The position numbers and the translations under genes were made by a program. Of a stretch of DNA of 64,000 bases, positions 18,102 through 27,864 are shown in pieces. The first letter of the stretch is position 1; every line of letters begins with the position of its first letter. Under the pieces are notes generated by a model. It ran no database searches, was not told where the DNA came from, and saw only the letters and a program-made list of their open reading frames with translations. Origin of the DNA: Saprospiraceae bacterium (lineage in GTDB: Bacteria > Bacteroidota > Bacteroidia > Chitinophagales > Saprospiraceae); NCBI GenBank assembly GCA_027488135.1, contig JAIYCH010000085.1, positions 39,277 to 103,276 on the forward strand, read 5' to 3'.

Positions 18102-18848
18102 ATGAAAAAAATATTTTTAATTGCTTATCTTTTCATTCAAGCCAGTGTTTTTTCTTTCTCACTAGATTTGGAACTTAATCAGTGGTATGATTTTACAGGC
18201 AAATTGAACGACAAAAGTATTAAACTTTCTTTCTATACCCTTAAAGGTGGAAAACTTATTGGAAGTTATTGTTCTTTTTCAAATGAAGCTAAGGTAGCTT
18301 TAAGCGGCTCTGTGAAAGGTAATGAAATCTATTTGATTGCTTCTATAAATGGGAAATTTACCGATGAATTAATAGGTAAAATATTCACAGATGACCAGGA
18401 TAGATTGGAGGTAACCTGGCATAAAATGCCCAATGGTGAAAAAATTATTTTTAAATCTGTTTTGTCATCTGTAACCACTGGAACATCTGCTAAAAGATAT
18501 GCCCATGTTATAGGATCAGATGCAGCGGTGGAACAATTTGTGGCCAATGTAAGAAAAGCTATATCACAAGGAGATAAAATATGGTTAGCTGCCAACCTCT
18601 TCTATCCATTAAATGTTAGAGTTTCTGAAAAATTGGTTCTAAACCTAAAAAGCAAAAATCAGTTTTTATTGCAATACGATAAAATTTTCACGACTGAATT
18701 TAAATCTGCATTAAGTAAAACCTTCTCTCATAACCATTTTAATAATTATCAAGGAGTTATGATTGGTGACGGAGAAATATGGATAAATAATGCTTTAAAT
18801 GCCTCTGAATTAAAACCACAATTTCAAATTATTGCTATTAATCCTTAA
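18102..18848 (+). CDS. Small secreted protein, function unknown
   Basis: 248 residues with an N-terminal signal peptide (MKKIFLIAYLFIQASVFSFS). The first half is beta-rich, with repeated short strands and glycines ('GKLNDKSIKLSFYTLKGGKLIGSYC', 'LSGSVKGNEIYLIASING'), resembling small beta-barrel domains that recur in Bacteroidota secreted proteins. The second half looks alpha/beta and may be a SnoaL/NTF2-like or similar small domain ('VEQFVANVRKAISQGD', 'LAANLFYPLNVRV', 'GEIWINNAL'). That pattern, an average-size pocket domain with 'I..GD...LA.....P', is suggestive only. The gene is transcribed alone from its own promoter, divergent from the glycosyltransferase operon. No family name is assigned. 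Confidence 0.7.
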   Translation: MKKIFLIAYLFIQASVFSFSLDLELNQWYDFTGKLNDKSIKLSFYTLKGGKLIGSYCSFSNEAKVALSGSVKGNEIYLIASINGKFTDELIGKIFTDDQDRLEVTWHKMPNGEKIIFKSVLSSVTTGTSAKRYAHVIGSDAAVEQFVANVRKAISQGDKIWLAANLFYPLNVRVSEKLVLNLKSKNQFLLQYDKIFTTEFKSALSKTFSHNHFNNYQGVMIGDGEIWINNALNASELKPQFQIIAINP

Positions 18849-18902
18849 CGGTTGTAGCTTGATTTTTTCCGTAGTGGCATTTATTTTTTGTTCCTTTGTC
18901 TC

Positions 18903-19958
18903 ATGAAAAAAGTAAAATATTTAATTGTTGGACAAGGAATTGCTGGTACCGTTTTGGCCCATACCTTGGAAGATGAGCACCTCGATTTCCATATCATTCA
19001 TCAACGTCAACCAGGAGAATCTTCCTCCATTGCGGCAGGCATTATCAACCCCATCACCGGAAAGTATTTTATAAAATCATGGCAGGTAGATACCTTATTA
19101 CCTTTCGCTGAAAAAAAATATTTTCAATGGGAACATAAACTTAACAGTACATTTTATTTCCCCCGAATTATTCTTAGGTCGCTTCACGGAGTTTCAGAGC
19201 AGAATGATTGGCTGGCAAAAACAGCAGATCCTTCAGTGAAACATTATATTGCTGATTTTGTCAATGTTACCCCTTTTGACTGGATTAATAATGCACCGCT
19301 CGGTTATGGTCAAACCATCGGTGGAGGTCAGGTGAAATGGCATGATTTTCTGACGCAATCGGAAGCTTACTGGACTAAAAAGGGTGTTTATACCAAAGCA
19401 TTATTCGATTACCAGGCTTTGGTGATTTCAGAAAATGGCGTTCAATACGGAGATATCTTTGCTGAACAAATTATTTTTTGTGAAGGACATTTTATGTTAC
19501 AAAATCCATGGTTTAATTTTTTACCCTTAGACGGAGCGAAAGGCGAAGCTCTTTTAGTGAAAATGGATAAGGTTCATCTCGATATTATCATAAAGCATAA
19601 ATTTTTTCTTTCTCCTTTTTCGGAGCATGTACTTTGGGCAGGTGCTACCAATAAATGGGAATTTTCTCATTTCCTGCCCGATGAAGATTCGGAAAGCTTG
19701 CTACACAGTGAAGTGGGTAAAATGATTTGTCATGATTACACTATTTTAAAACACTTAGTGGGTATTCGGCCTACGGTTAAGGACAGAAGACCACTTATTG
19801 GTCGTCATCCTGTTTATTCCAGATTATTCATTTTTAATGGGTTAGGAACGAAGGGAACCTCCCTCGCGCCCTATTGGGCGAATCATTTTGTTGAATTTTT
19901 ATATAAAAATGGGGATTTAAGCAAAGAAGTTAGCATCAACAGGTTTAAAAATAAATAA
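18903..19958 (+). CDS. FAD-dependent oxidoreductase of the D-amino-acid oxidase (DAO) family
   Basis: 351 residues from ATG 18903; an upstream TTG in frame would add five residues ahead of the Rossmann motif and is unlikely. The N-terminus YLIVGQGIAGT is the dinucleotide-binding GxGxxG of DAO-type flavoproteins, followed by 'SSIAAGIINPITGK', typical of this group. The C-terminal 'GIRPTVKDRRPLIG' and 'FNGLGTKGTSLAP' match the closing FAD-contact region seen in glycine oxidase, DadA and the oxidase half of MnmC. It probably oxidises a C-N bond of an amine or amino acid in the cytoplasm; the substrate is not predictable. TTCCTTTG just before the start is one base off the -7 consensus. Confidence 0.85.
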   Translation: MKKVKYLIVGQGIAGTVLAHTLEDEHLDFHIIHQRQPGESSSIAAGIINPITGKYFIKSWQVDTLLPFAEKKYFQWEHKLNSTFYFPRIILRSLHGVSEQNDWLAKTADPSVKHYIADFVNVTPFDWINNAPLGYGQTIGGGQVKWHDFLTQSEAYWTKKGVYTKALFDYQALVISENGVQYGDIFAEQIIFCEGHFMLQNPWFNFLPLDGAKGEALLVKMDKVHLDIIIKHKFFLSPFSEHVLWAGATNKWEFSHFLPDEDSESLLHSEVGKMICHDYTILKHLVGIRPTVKDRRPLIGRHPVYSRLFIFNGLGTKGTSLAPYWANHFVEFLYKNGDLSKEVSINRFKNK

Positions 19959-20009
19959 TCTAAACGTTTCTGTCGTTATCCATTTAATTCAAATTATAAA
20001 AAATTTACC

Positions 20010-23000
20010 ATGAAATGTACTGTTTTAAAAGCATTTTTATTTATACTTCCAATGGTCGGATTGGCTTCACCTTCTCTTGATGTAAGCCCTATTCATACAT
20101 TTGAAAAAACACCTTCAATGAATTATAATGAATTGTGGAAAACAGTAGATTCTCTCCATCAAAATGGATTGTACAGAGAAGCATCAGCTAAGGTGGACCT
20201 TATTTATATTCTTGCAAAGGAAAACAAAGAAACGGAGCAATTTATTAAGTCTTTATTGTACACGGTAAATTATTTAAATGAGTTGGACGAACATGGAAAT
20301 ATCCTTGGAATAAATAGATTAGAGAAAGAGCTTCTTACCATTGGGTTTCCGGAAAATGCTATCATTCACAGTATTTTAGCCGAACTTTATGCAAATTATT
20401 TACAAAGGGAGTCATGGTCTTTGATGGATCGAAAGGAGGTAGAAGGTGAAAGACCCGATGACCTCAAATTATGGTCCATAAGACATTTTGAGGACATAAT
20501 TTCTGAACATTATTTTAAAAGTGTTTCATTTCCGGACGCTAAGAATTTTGAACTAAAAAAAATAGACGGACTTTTTTTGAATCCGGCAAAAGAGGCTTAT
20601 TTTTTAAAAACACTGTATGACTTTTTGGTCTTTCGTGCTACGCAATATTTTACTGCTCAGGAGAGTAGATTAATTAAGCCCGATGATGTATTCTATTTGC
20701 AAAATGCTGCCTCTTTATCTTCTGTAGAAGCTTTTATTGATATTGATTTTTCAAGGGCAGATTCTTCTTCTTTTGTCAGAAAAGCTCTTGTACTATTTCA
20801 GGATATTTTAACTTTTCATCGTTTAGATAAAGATCCTGCCATTTTCATTGATTTTGATCGGCAACGTTTATTATTTGTCCATCGAAATTTGATTAATGAT
20901 GATAAAGACGTTTTATTGAAAAAGGAATTAGAAAATTTAATAAAAAAGTTCCCTGCGCAGCCTGCTACTGCTGAAACATATTATTTGTTAGCCAATGAAA
21001 AGTACAAACAAAAATTATTAAATGAATCCGTTACTTTATGCGAGCAAGCTATTAAAAAGTTCCCCAAAACGTTCGGGGCGTTTAAGTGTAACGAGCTTTT
21101 GCAAAGTATTAGGGTAAAAAACTTATCATTAACCCTAGAAGATAACGGGTTACCCAACCAGCCCATTTTATTAAAAGTTACTTTTCAAAATATCCAGTCA
21201 TTTAAAGGTGGGGTCGTTCCTGTTTCGTTTTCAACCTTCCAGCAAAGTAAGTTATTATATATAGAGGAGGATATTCAATTGTTTTTAAAGAATAAAAGGC
21301 CTGAAAAGGAGGCTTTAATCGTTCTGCCTAAGACTACTGATTATCAACAACATGTAACTGAAATTTCTTTAGACGGACTTCCCGTAGGTCATTACCTCTA
21401 TGTATTTAAAAGCGATGAAACAAAGTATTCCTTTCTATCTTTTCAAATATCAAACATCGGCTATTTTGTTAATAATGAGGGTTTTGAAAAGGTATCTTTT
21501 CAATTTTTCGATAAAAAATCAACGGAACCTAAAGGAGGTACAAGCGTTTTAGCTATTCCCGTGAGAACAGGTTATTTTTCGCCCAATGCGCCTGTCATTA
21601 CCTTTAAAGAAACGTGGAAAGAGAGTGATGACTTAGGTTATCTTTCGTATTCTTTACCCCAGGGTGCTTTTAATTTCAAAATAGCAAATGGTGAAGATAC
21701 CTTACTGACAGAGGAGAATTTTTATATTGGAGAAAGGTATAGGGAAGAATTATCAATAGTTTTAAAATCAAATATTTTTTCTGACAGGAAGATTTACAGA
21801 CCAGGACAAACCATTTTTTGGAAAGCCATTTTAATGGAACGCAATGGCATTGAAAAACCAAAAATTTCTGCAAATAAAGAGGTAACCATTTCTTTTTTTG
21901 ATCCAAATGGTAGTTTGTTGGTCCAAAATACCCTGGTATCTAATGAAATGGGTTCACTCAACGGCCGTTTTGATATTCCGTTGAACTTAGTAAAGGGAAA
22001 CTATACCCTGGTTAGTTCACACGGTGGTAACAGGGAAAGCATTCAGGTAGAAGAATATAAACGTCCGCAGTTTGAGATAAATTTTGAAAAGGCTCCCGTT
22101 GGTATGCTCGGCGATTCTTTAGAAGTTAAAGGAAATGCGGCTTTTTTTAATGGCACAATGATTGAAAATGCCATAGTTAAATGGGAAATTTACAGACATT
22201 CGTTTCCAGAAAACTGGAGGTCGATGCGCCGGTTCTATTTACGCGATGCTGGTAGTTTTTTATCGTCAGGTGAAGGTGTAACCAACGAAAACGGAGCGTT
22301 TATTATTCCTTTTTTTGCTCAGGCAGATATTTCTATCGGGCAAGATAAACGCCCTGCTTTTCAGTTTGAAGTAAAGGTTACAGTAACTTCTCCGTCAGGT
22401 GAAATACAACAAAAGACCCTTGCTTTTAATATTGGTTACTCGAAGGTTAAGCTGGATGTTCAGATACCCGAAAATTGGGATAAACAAAAGGGCACGCTTG
22501 ATTGGTCTCTTTTTTTATCCGATTGGAATGGGGACAAGGTACCTGGCAACGTAAATATTTCTCTGGTCAATTTAAAAGAACCAAGGCAACATTTTGTCCA
22601 AAGAAAATGGCCTTTTCCTGATTTACCCTCAATAACCAGGGAGGATTATATTCGCTTGTTTCCTTACACCCCAGGTTTTAATGAAGATAATTTAGATTCT
22701 CTTGAAGTATTAAAGACTATTTATGAGGATAATCTTCTTGTGAATGGGGAGAAAATGTTGGAAATACCCATGACGAATCTTGATCCTGGTTATTATGCAG
22801 TAAAAATAGAATGGAAGGATGGAACGACCGGTATAAATGAAAAAATAGATCAAAAGTTATTTTATTTATTTGATTCAGATGCCATTAGAATTGCAACACC
22901 AAAATGGATGGATATTCATTTGGAGAAGGAGGTTTTTAATTTATCGGATACGCTTGATTTCAAGATTTCTGCGGCAAATGAAATTAAAAAAGTACTGGTT

Positions 23001-26000
23001 TCCTTTACTTTGGGTGAAAAGGTATATAAAGAATGGGTAAATTTAGATGAGGTAAATCGCTTGAAAATTCCAATAACTGAAGAGCAGGAAGGCTTAGGTA
23101 AATTGGAACTGATGGCCTACTTTCAGAATGAACCCATTTTTATTTATAACGTCATAAAAGTGGTTATTCCAGAGGAAAAATTAAAAGTAACTTACCAACG
23201 GACAAAGGAAATAGTGTCACCTGGGGAAAAAGTTCAATGGGAGCTCAATATATCTTCTGAGAAGGGTGAAAATTTGCCCATTGAAGCGGTAGCAACTCTT
23301 TTTGATGCTTCATTAGAATCTTTTATACCCCACGAATGGCTGTTTAATGGTTTTGAAAAAGATAATTATCTGCCATCTTACTGGGTAGTACCTCAACCTG
23401 TTTTAAGAGACATTTACGTGTATTTTCAACCCAAAAAATCAAGAATTAAAACGATTAATAAATATTATCCAACCTTAAATAATTTTGCTTTTTTTCAGGA
23501 AAACACTTACTTAAGAGGATTGAACAAAAGACAAATGGCTATGCAGCCAATGGCCATGCAGACTTTTTCTGAATCGGTAGTACCCATTGAGACGAAAGTA
23601 GAAAATGATAATATGAAACCGTCGGAGGAAATGATGGAGACTATTAATTCAGAGGATGGGCCTATTATTAGGAATGATTTTTCCGAAACGCTGTTTTTTA
23701 TGCCGGAACTTAAGTCAGACAGTCTTGGAAATATTCAGCTTTCATTTACCATGAATGACGCTCTTACCCGATGGAAATTTATGCTCTTAGCTCATCGTGC
23801 AGATATTGCCCATGGTTACGCTGAAAAATACATTGTCTCTACGCTACCAGTTATGCTGCAGACCAATGCGCCAAGATTCTTAAGAGAAGGTGACGAAATA
23901 AAATATGCTGTTACGTTGACAAATACCACCAATGAAGATATATCAGGGAAGGTATTTTTTAAAGCTTTTCATGGTGAAACGGGTCAGGATTGGACGACTA
24001 AAGTTGGCTTTAATACTGAATTTATTTCTGTAACGGTTCCCGCTGGTAAAACAGTACCCGTGTTTTTACCATTTAAAATACCAGCTAAAGGTAGTTTGAA
24101 TAGTCTGAACCTGCTGATAAAATTTGTATCAGGTGATTTTGGGGACGCCATAAAAGAATGGATACCTATTTTACCTTCTCAAATATTAGTTACTGAGGCA
24201 AAACCATTTCTATTAAGAAAAAACGAAAAATTAGATATTGTCTGGCCTCTTAAAAACGAAGGGAATAATTTGGTTAATGAAAATTTTAATTTGCAAATTA
24301 CCACCCACCAAGTTTGGATAGCTCTGAAATCGTTACCTTATCTTATGGAGAACCCTTATGACGGTAATGAACAATTATTCAATAAACTTTATGCCAATGT
24401 TTTGGGTACTCATCTGTTATCTCAATATCCGACCATCTCAAATGTTTTAAATGAATGGAAAAATACGGGGGCTTTAGCTGCTGAACTTGAAAAAAATGAG
24501 TCTTTGAAATCAGCATTACTAAAAGAGACACCATGGGTTGTTGAAGGGAAAAATGAGGGGGAACAACGACTTAAAATAGCTGAATTACTGGATGTGTCTA
24601 AAATGACAAAGCAGGTAAATGCTATTAGTAAATTATTAGCAGACAGGCAATTATCTAATGGTAGCTGGTCATGGTTTCCAGGAGGCAATGGTCATTGGTA
24701 TATCACCCAGTACATTTTAGGAGGTTGGGGAAAATTAAAAAAATTAGGATTGATAGATTCAAATTATACTCAGCCTTTCATTGTCAACGCAATTAAATTT
24801 TGTGACGATCAGATGCTTAATTATTATCGGGAAATTGTTAAAACTAAAGCTGACGAAGTCGTTTTATCCGATATAATTATTCATTATCTATACGTTCAGA
24901 GTTTCTTTAATGAAAGGGTTGTAAGCAATCAGGTCAAAGAAGCATTAGCTTATTTTAATGCACATGTAAAGAAAAAATGGCTGACTATGAGTCTTTTACA
25001 ACAAGGTCAACTGGCACTTTTCTGGTATAGAAACGGTGACATGGATATGGCAAAAAAAGTCATATATAGTTTAAATGACAGGTCCATTAAATCTAAAGAT
25101 TTAGGCATGTATTGGAAAATGAAAAATGGCTTTCGATGGTATGAAAATCAAGTCGAGATTCAAGCCTTACTCATTGAAACTTTCTCAGAAACTGGCTTTT
25201 TGGACCAACATTTAGCAGAACTTAAACTAGCCTTATTGCTTAATAAACAAACGAATAGTTGGTCCACCACCAAAGAGACTGCCGATGCTATTTATGCGTT
25301 ATTGGGTGGTGGAAATGAAAAGTTAGCCGTCGGCGAAACCTATCCTGTCAGTATTTCTTTCGATCCTAAACTAAATAAAGAAATGACGGAATCTATTGAT
25401 TTGGCTATGAAAAGTTCAGAGGCTGCCACAGGATTTTTTCAAAAGAATTGGAAAAAAGGGGAACTTTCAAAAGATATTAAATCTTTAAAAATTGAAAATA
25501 ACTTGTCTGATGTGGTGTGGGGTGCCGCTTTTTGGCAATATTACAAGGAGATGGATAAAATAGAAGCCTATAATTCTCCTTTTTTGTCCGTTTCCCGCGC
25601 TCTATATGTAAAAAAAGTAGGGTCTTCAGGAGAGGTTCTATCCCTCGTGGATACAAAGAATACGGTTAAAATAGGAGATAAACTGGTGGTTAGATTGACA
25701 GTGAAGGCAGATAGAGATATGGAATTTATTCATTTGAATGATAAACGCGCCGCTGGCTTTGAACCCGAAACCGTCTTATCGGGTTATGTATTTAAAGAGA
25801 ATTTGTATTATTTTGAGAGTAGTAGTGATGTGGGAACAGATTTTTTTATAGATTTTTTACCTAAGGGTACCTTCATCATTGATTATCCCGTAAAAGTAAA
25901 CGCAGAGGGGGCTTTCTTGCTTGGAACGACCACGATACAATGCATGTATGCACCAGAATTTGGCAGTCACACAAAAGGAGATAAAATTTATATAGTAAAA

Positions 26001-26003
26001 TAA
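20010..26003 (+). CDS. Alpha-2-macroglobulin family protein lacking the thioester cysteine
   Basis: 1997 residues. After a signal peptide ending near 'GLASP' there is a helical, TPR-like N-terminal third (about 40-370). Beta-sandwich macroglobulin domains follow, including the MG2-type 'DRKIYRPGQTIFWKAIL' (near 590). The A2M core near 1250-1310 has 'DALTRWKFMLLAH' and 'APRFLREGDEI'. The alpha-helical thioester-type domain follows ('SNGSWSWFPGGNGHWYIT', near 1550) and then a C-terminal receptor-like beta domain. Bacterial relatives act in the periplasm or at the surface as protease traps. The expected CxEQ thioester reads YDGNEQ (Gly1452 in the Cys position), so covalent trapping is not expected, as in the YfaS-type branch. 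The next gene overlaps its stop. Confidence 0.92.
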   Translation: MKCTVLKAFLFILPMVGLASPSLDVSPIHTFEKTPSMNYNELWKTVDSLHQNGLYREASAKVDLIYILAKENKETEQFIKSLLYTVNYLNELDEHGNILGINRLEKELLTIGFPENAIIHSILAELYANYLQRESWSLMDRKEVEGERPDDLKLWSIRHFEDIISEHYFKSVSFPDAKNFELKKIDGLFLNPAKEAYFLKTLYDFLVFRATQYFTAQESRLIKPDDVFYLQNAASLSSVEAFIDIDFSRADSSSFVRKALVLFQDILTFHRLDKDPAIFIDFDRQRLLFVHRNLINDDKDVLLKKELENLIKKFPAQPATAETYYLLANEKYKQKLLNESVTLCEQAIKKFPKTFGAFKCNELLQSIRVKNLSLTLEDNGLPNQPILLKVTFQNIQSFKGGVVPVSFSTFQQSKLLYIEEDIQLFLKNKRPEKEALIVLPKTTDYQQHVTEISLDGLPVGHYLYVFKSDETKYSFLSFQISNIGYFVNNEGFEKVSFQFFDKKSTEPKGGTSVLAIPVRTGYFSPNAPVITFKETWKESDDLGYLSYSLPQGAFNFKIANGEDTLLTEENFYIGERYREELSIVLKSNIFSDRKIYRPGQTIFWKAILMERNGIEKPKISANKEVTISFFDPNGSLLVQNTLVSNEMGSLNGRFDIPLNLVKGNYTLVSSHGGNRESIQVEEYKRPQFEINFEKAPVGMLGDSLEVKGNAAFFNGTMIENAIVKWEIYRHSFPENWRSMRRFYLRDAGSFLSSGEGVTNENGAFIIPFFAQADISIGQDKRPAFQFEVKVTVTSPSGEIQQKTLAFNIGYSKVKLDVQIPENWDKQKGTLDWSLFLSDWNGDKVPGNVNISLVNLKEPRQHFVQRKWPFPDLPSITREDYIRLFPYTPGFNEDNLDSLEVLKTIYEDNLLVNGEKMLEIPMTNLDPGYYAVKIEWKDGTTGINEKIDQKLFYLFDSDAIRIATPKWMDIHLEKEVFNLSDTLDFKISAANEIKKVLVSFTLGEKVYKEWVNLDEVNRLKIPITEEQEGLGKLELMAYFQNEPIFIYNVIKVVIPEEKLKVTYQRTKEIVSPGEKVQWELNISSEKGENLPIEAVATLFDASLESFIPHEWLFNGFEKDNYLPSYWVVPQPVLRDIYVYFQPKKSRIKTINKYYPTLNNFAFFQENTYLRGLNKRQMAMQPMAMQTFSESVVPIETKVENDNMKPSEEMMETINSEDGPIIRNDFSETLFFMPELKSDSLGNIQLSFTMNDALTRWKFMLLAHRADIAHGYAEKYIVSTLPVMLQTNAPRFLREGDEIKYAVTLTNTTNEDISGKVFFKAFHGETGQDWTTKVGFNTEFISVTVPAGKTVPVFLPFKIPAKGSLNSLNLLIKFVSGDFGDAIKEWIPILPSQILVTEAKPFLLRKNEKLDIVWPLKNEGNNLVNENFNLQITTHQVWIALKSLPYLMENPYDGNEQLFNKLYANVLGTHLLSQYPTISNVLNEWKNTGALAAELEKNESLKSALLKETPWVVEGKNEGEQRLKIAELLDVSKMTKQVNAISKLLADRQLSNGSWSWFPGGNGHWYITQYILGGWGKLKKLGLIDSNYTQPFIVNAIKFCDDQMLNYYREIVKTKADEVVLSDIIIHYLYVQSFFNERVVSNQVKEALAYFNAHVKKKWLTMSLLQQGQLALFWYRNGDMDMAKKVIYSLNDRSIKSKDLGMYWKMKNGFRWYENQVEIQALLIETFSETGFLDQHLAELKLALLLNKQTNSWSTTKETADAIYALLGGGNEKLAVGETYPVSISFDPKLNKEMTESIDLAMKSSEAATGFFQKNWKKGELSKDIKSLKIENNLSDVVWGAAFWQYYKEMDKIEAYNSPFLSVSRALYVKKVGSSGEVLSLVDTKNTVKIGDKLVVRLTVKADRDMEFIHLNDKRAAGFEPETVLSGYVFKENLYYFESSSDVGTDFFIDFLPKGTFIIDYPVKVNAEGAFLLGTTTIQCMYAPEFGSHTKGDKIYIVK

Positions 26004-26704
26004 TGGCAGAACGTCGAAATTTTTGGGAAAAAGAAAAGGGTAATTATATTTTTAAAGCTGTCAAAAAAGCAGGTGAAATATATATTCATGGTTTTTCAAA
26101 AAACACTAATATGAGTCAGGATTCGGAACAAAGTAAACATGCAGATACCATTATACGCAACCATGTTATCTGGTCCATGGGCGCGGGATTAATCCCTGTG
26201 CTCATAGCAGATATTTTTGCTATTTCTGCCTTGCAATTAGATATGATAAGACAGTTATGTAAAGTATATAATATTAATTTCGCGGAAACCCAGGGAAAAG
26301 CTATCGTAACTTCCTTAACAAGTTCTACGCTCGCTAGAATAACGGCAGGGAGTGTAGTTAAAATGATTCCCGGACTGGGAAGTATTATAGGAGGTATTAC
26401 AGTATCTGTTTTTGCAGGAGCTTCCACATACGCCCTGGGCGAGGTATTTAAAAAACATTTTTCTTCCGGTGGGACTATCCTTGACTTTGATCCTGAAAGA
26501 TTAAGGAAATTGTACAAAGAACAATTTGAAAAAGGTAAAAAAGTGGTAGAAGATCTTAAGAATGAAAAGCCAGCAGATGGAGGTAATTCATCGGCAGCGA
26601 CGGATGTAGTAAGCAGATTAAAGGCTTTAGCAGAGTTAAAGGATCAAGGAATACTTACGGAAGAAGAATTCACTGCTATGAAGAAAAAAATCTTAGAAGA
26701 ATAA
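26003..26704 (+). CDS. DUF697 membrane protein with C-terminal SHOCT domain
   Basis: Up to 233 residues. The ATG overlaps the A2M stop codon (TAATG), but the conserved part begins near an in-frame ATG at 26111 ('MSQDSEQSKHADTIIRNHV'), which may be the true start (197 residues). The core 'WSMGAGLIPVLIADI', 'LQLDMIRQL' and 'IPGLGSIIGGITVSVFAGAS' is the DUF697 pattern, with two or three membrane-associated glycine-rich helices. The last about 33 residues ('SRLKALAELKDQGILTEEEFTAMKKKIL') form a SHOCT domain, known from proteins that oligomerise or sit at membranes. DUF697 is often fused to or beside a GTPase, but none is seen here. Function unknown. Confidence 0.8.
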   Translation: MAERRNFWEKEKGNYIFKAVKKAGEIYIHGFSKNTNMSQDSEQSKHADTIIRNHVIWSMGAGLIPVLIADIFAISALQLDMIRQLCKVYNINFAETQGKAIVTSLTSSTLARITAGSVVKMIPGLGSIIGGITVSVFAGASTYALGEVFKKHFSSGGTILDFDPERLRKLYKEQFEKGKKVVEDLKNEKPADGGNSSAATDVVSRLKALAELKDQGILTEEEFTAMKKKILEE

Positions 26705-26707
26705 GTT

Positions 26708-27709
26708 TTAGCCTAAAGGAAACCGCGCGGAAGGACTGACGTCCTGGTTTGAAAATTCTCCGTTTTCGTATTTGTAATGTGCGACAATGCCAATCATACC
26801 TGCATTATCAGTGCATAAAGCGATATCGGGTACATAGGCGTTCCATTGATTTGCTTTAGCTTTTTCTTGAAGTAAAGTTCTTAATCGACGGTTAGCTGAT
26901 ACACCGCCAGCAATTGCTATTTCCCTGATTCCCGTTGAATGAGCAGCCTTTTCTAATTGGTAAAGAAGGGTGCGAACAATGGTTTCCTGAATGGAGGCAC
27001 ACAAATCATTTATATTTTCCTCTACAAAGGTTGGATTCTTGACCTTTTCTTTTTTTAAAAAATATAGGATAGAGGTTTTAATGCCGCTGAAGCTGTAATT
27101 TAAATCTGCCAGTTTTGGTTGCGGAAAGGTGAAAATAGGCTTTCCCAATGCTGCTAACTGGTCAATCATTGGACCTGCCGGGTAGGGGAGCCCCATCATT
27201 TTTCCCGCTTTATCAAAGGCTTCTCCTGCCGCATCATCTAGGGTTTGACCTAGTATATTCATGTCTAAATAGCTATTCACCTGAATAATTTGCGTGTGAC
27301 CACCACTTACCGTTAGGCACAGAAAGGGAAAGGAGGGGTAAGGCGGTTGGGCAAAATGGGCAAGCACGTGCGCTGCTAAATGATTTACTTCGATAAGGGG
27401 AATGTTCTTAGCCAATGCATAGGCTTTGGCGAAAGAAACGCCGACGAGTAAAGAACCCAATAACCCTGGTCCTTTGGTAAAAGCAACGGCTTCGATGTTA
27501 TTTTTATCCAGCCCCGATGCGACTATAGCCTCATTAACTACAGGAACTATTTTTTGTAAATGGGCTCGTGAGGCAACTTCAGGGACCACGCCACCATATT
27601 CAATATGCATCATTTGGGTTGACACAATATTGGATAATACCTTTCCGTCTTTTACAATAGCTGCAGAGGTGTCATCACAGGAAGTTTCGATTGCCAAAAT
27701 AATTGCCAT
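26708..27709 (-). CDS. tsaD: tRNA N6-adenosine threonylcarbamoyltransferase TsaD
   Basis: 333 residues from ATG 27709. A longer TTG start is open upstream, but a promoter box lies inside that extension, and MAIILAIETSCDD is the usual TsaD N-terminus. The metal-binding motif is present (HLAAH, His110 and His114), as are 'GPGLLGSLLVG', 'SGGHTQ', 'DDAAGEAFDK' and the C-terminal 'CTDNAGMIG'. TsaD transfers the threonylcarbamoyl group to A37 of tRNAs that read ANN codons, working with TsaB and TsaE, which are not in this window. The gene is convergent with the DUF697 gene, with three bases between them. Confidence 0.97.
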   Translation of the reverse strand: MAIILAIETSCDDTSAAIVKDGKVLSNIVSTQMMHIEYGGVVPEVASRAHLQKIVPVVNEAIVASGLDKNNIEAVAFTKGPGLLGSLLVGVSFAKAYALAKNIPLIEVNHLAAHVLAHFAQPPYPSFPFLCLTVSGGHTQIIQVNSYLDMNILGQTLDDAAGEAFDKAGKMMGLPYPAGPMIDQLAALGKPIFTFPQPKLADLNYSFSGIKTSILYFLKKEKVKNPTFVEENINDLCASIQETIVRTLLYQLEKAAHSTGIREIAIAGGVSANRRLRTLLQEKAKANQWNAYVPDIALCTDNAGMIGIVAHYKYENGEFSNQDVSPSARFPLG

Positions 27710-27742
27710 AGTAATTTTATAAAATAAATTTGTAAATTTGAG

Positions 27743-27750
27743 CAAAGGTA
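27743..27750 (-). promoter_or_regulatory. -7 promoter box of tsaD
   Basis: On the minus strand this reads TACCTTTG, an exact TAnnTTTG match, 33 bases before ATG 27709. It supports the shorter TsaD start because the longer frame would begin upstream of the transcription start. Confidence 0.55.
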
Positions 27751-27864
27751 ACAACCTTTACGAACCGAAAAAATTACACGAAAAATAATATTTATTCGAT
27801 TTTTATCATTTTGGTGTGTAATTTTTATAAAAAATAGTATAATTGCAACAAAACTGACCGACAA

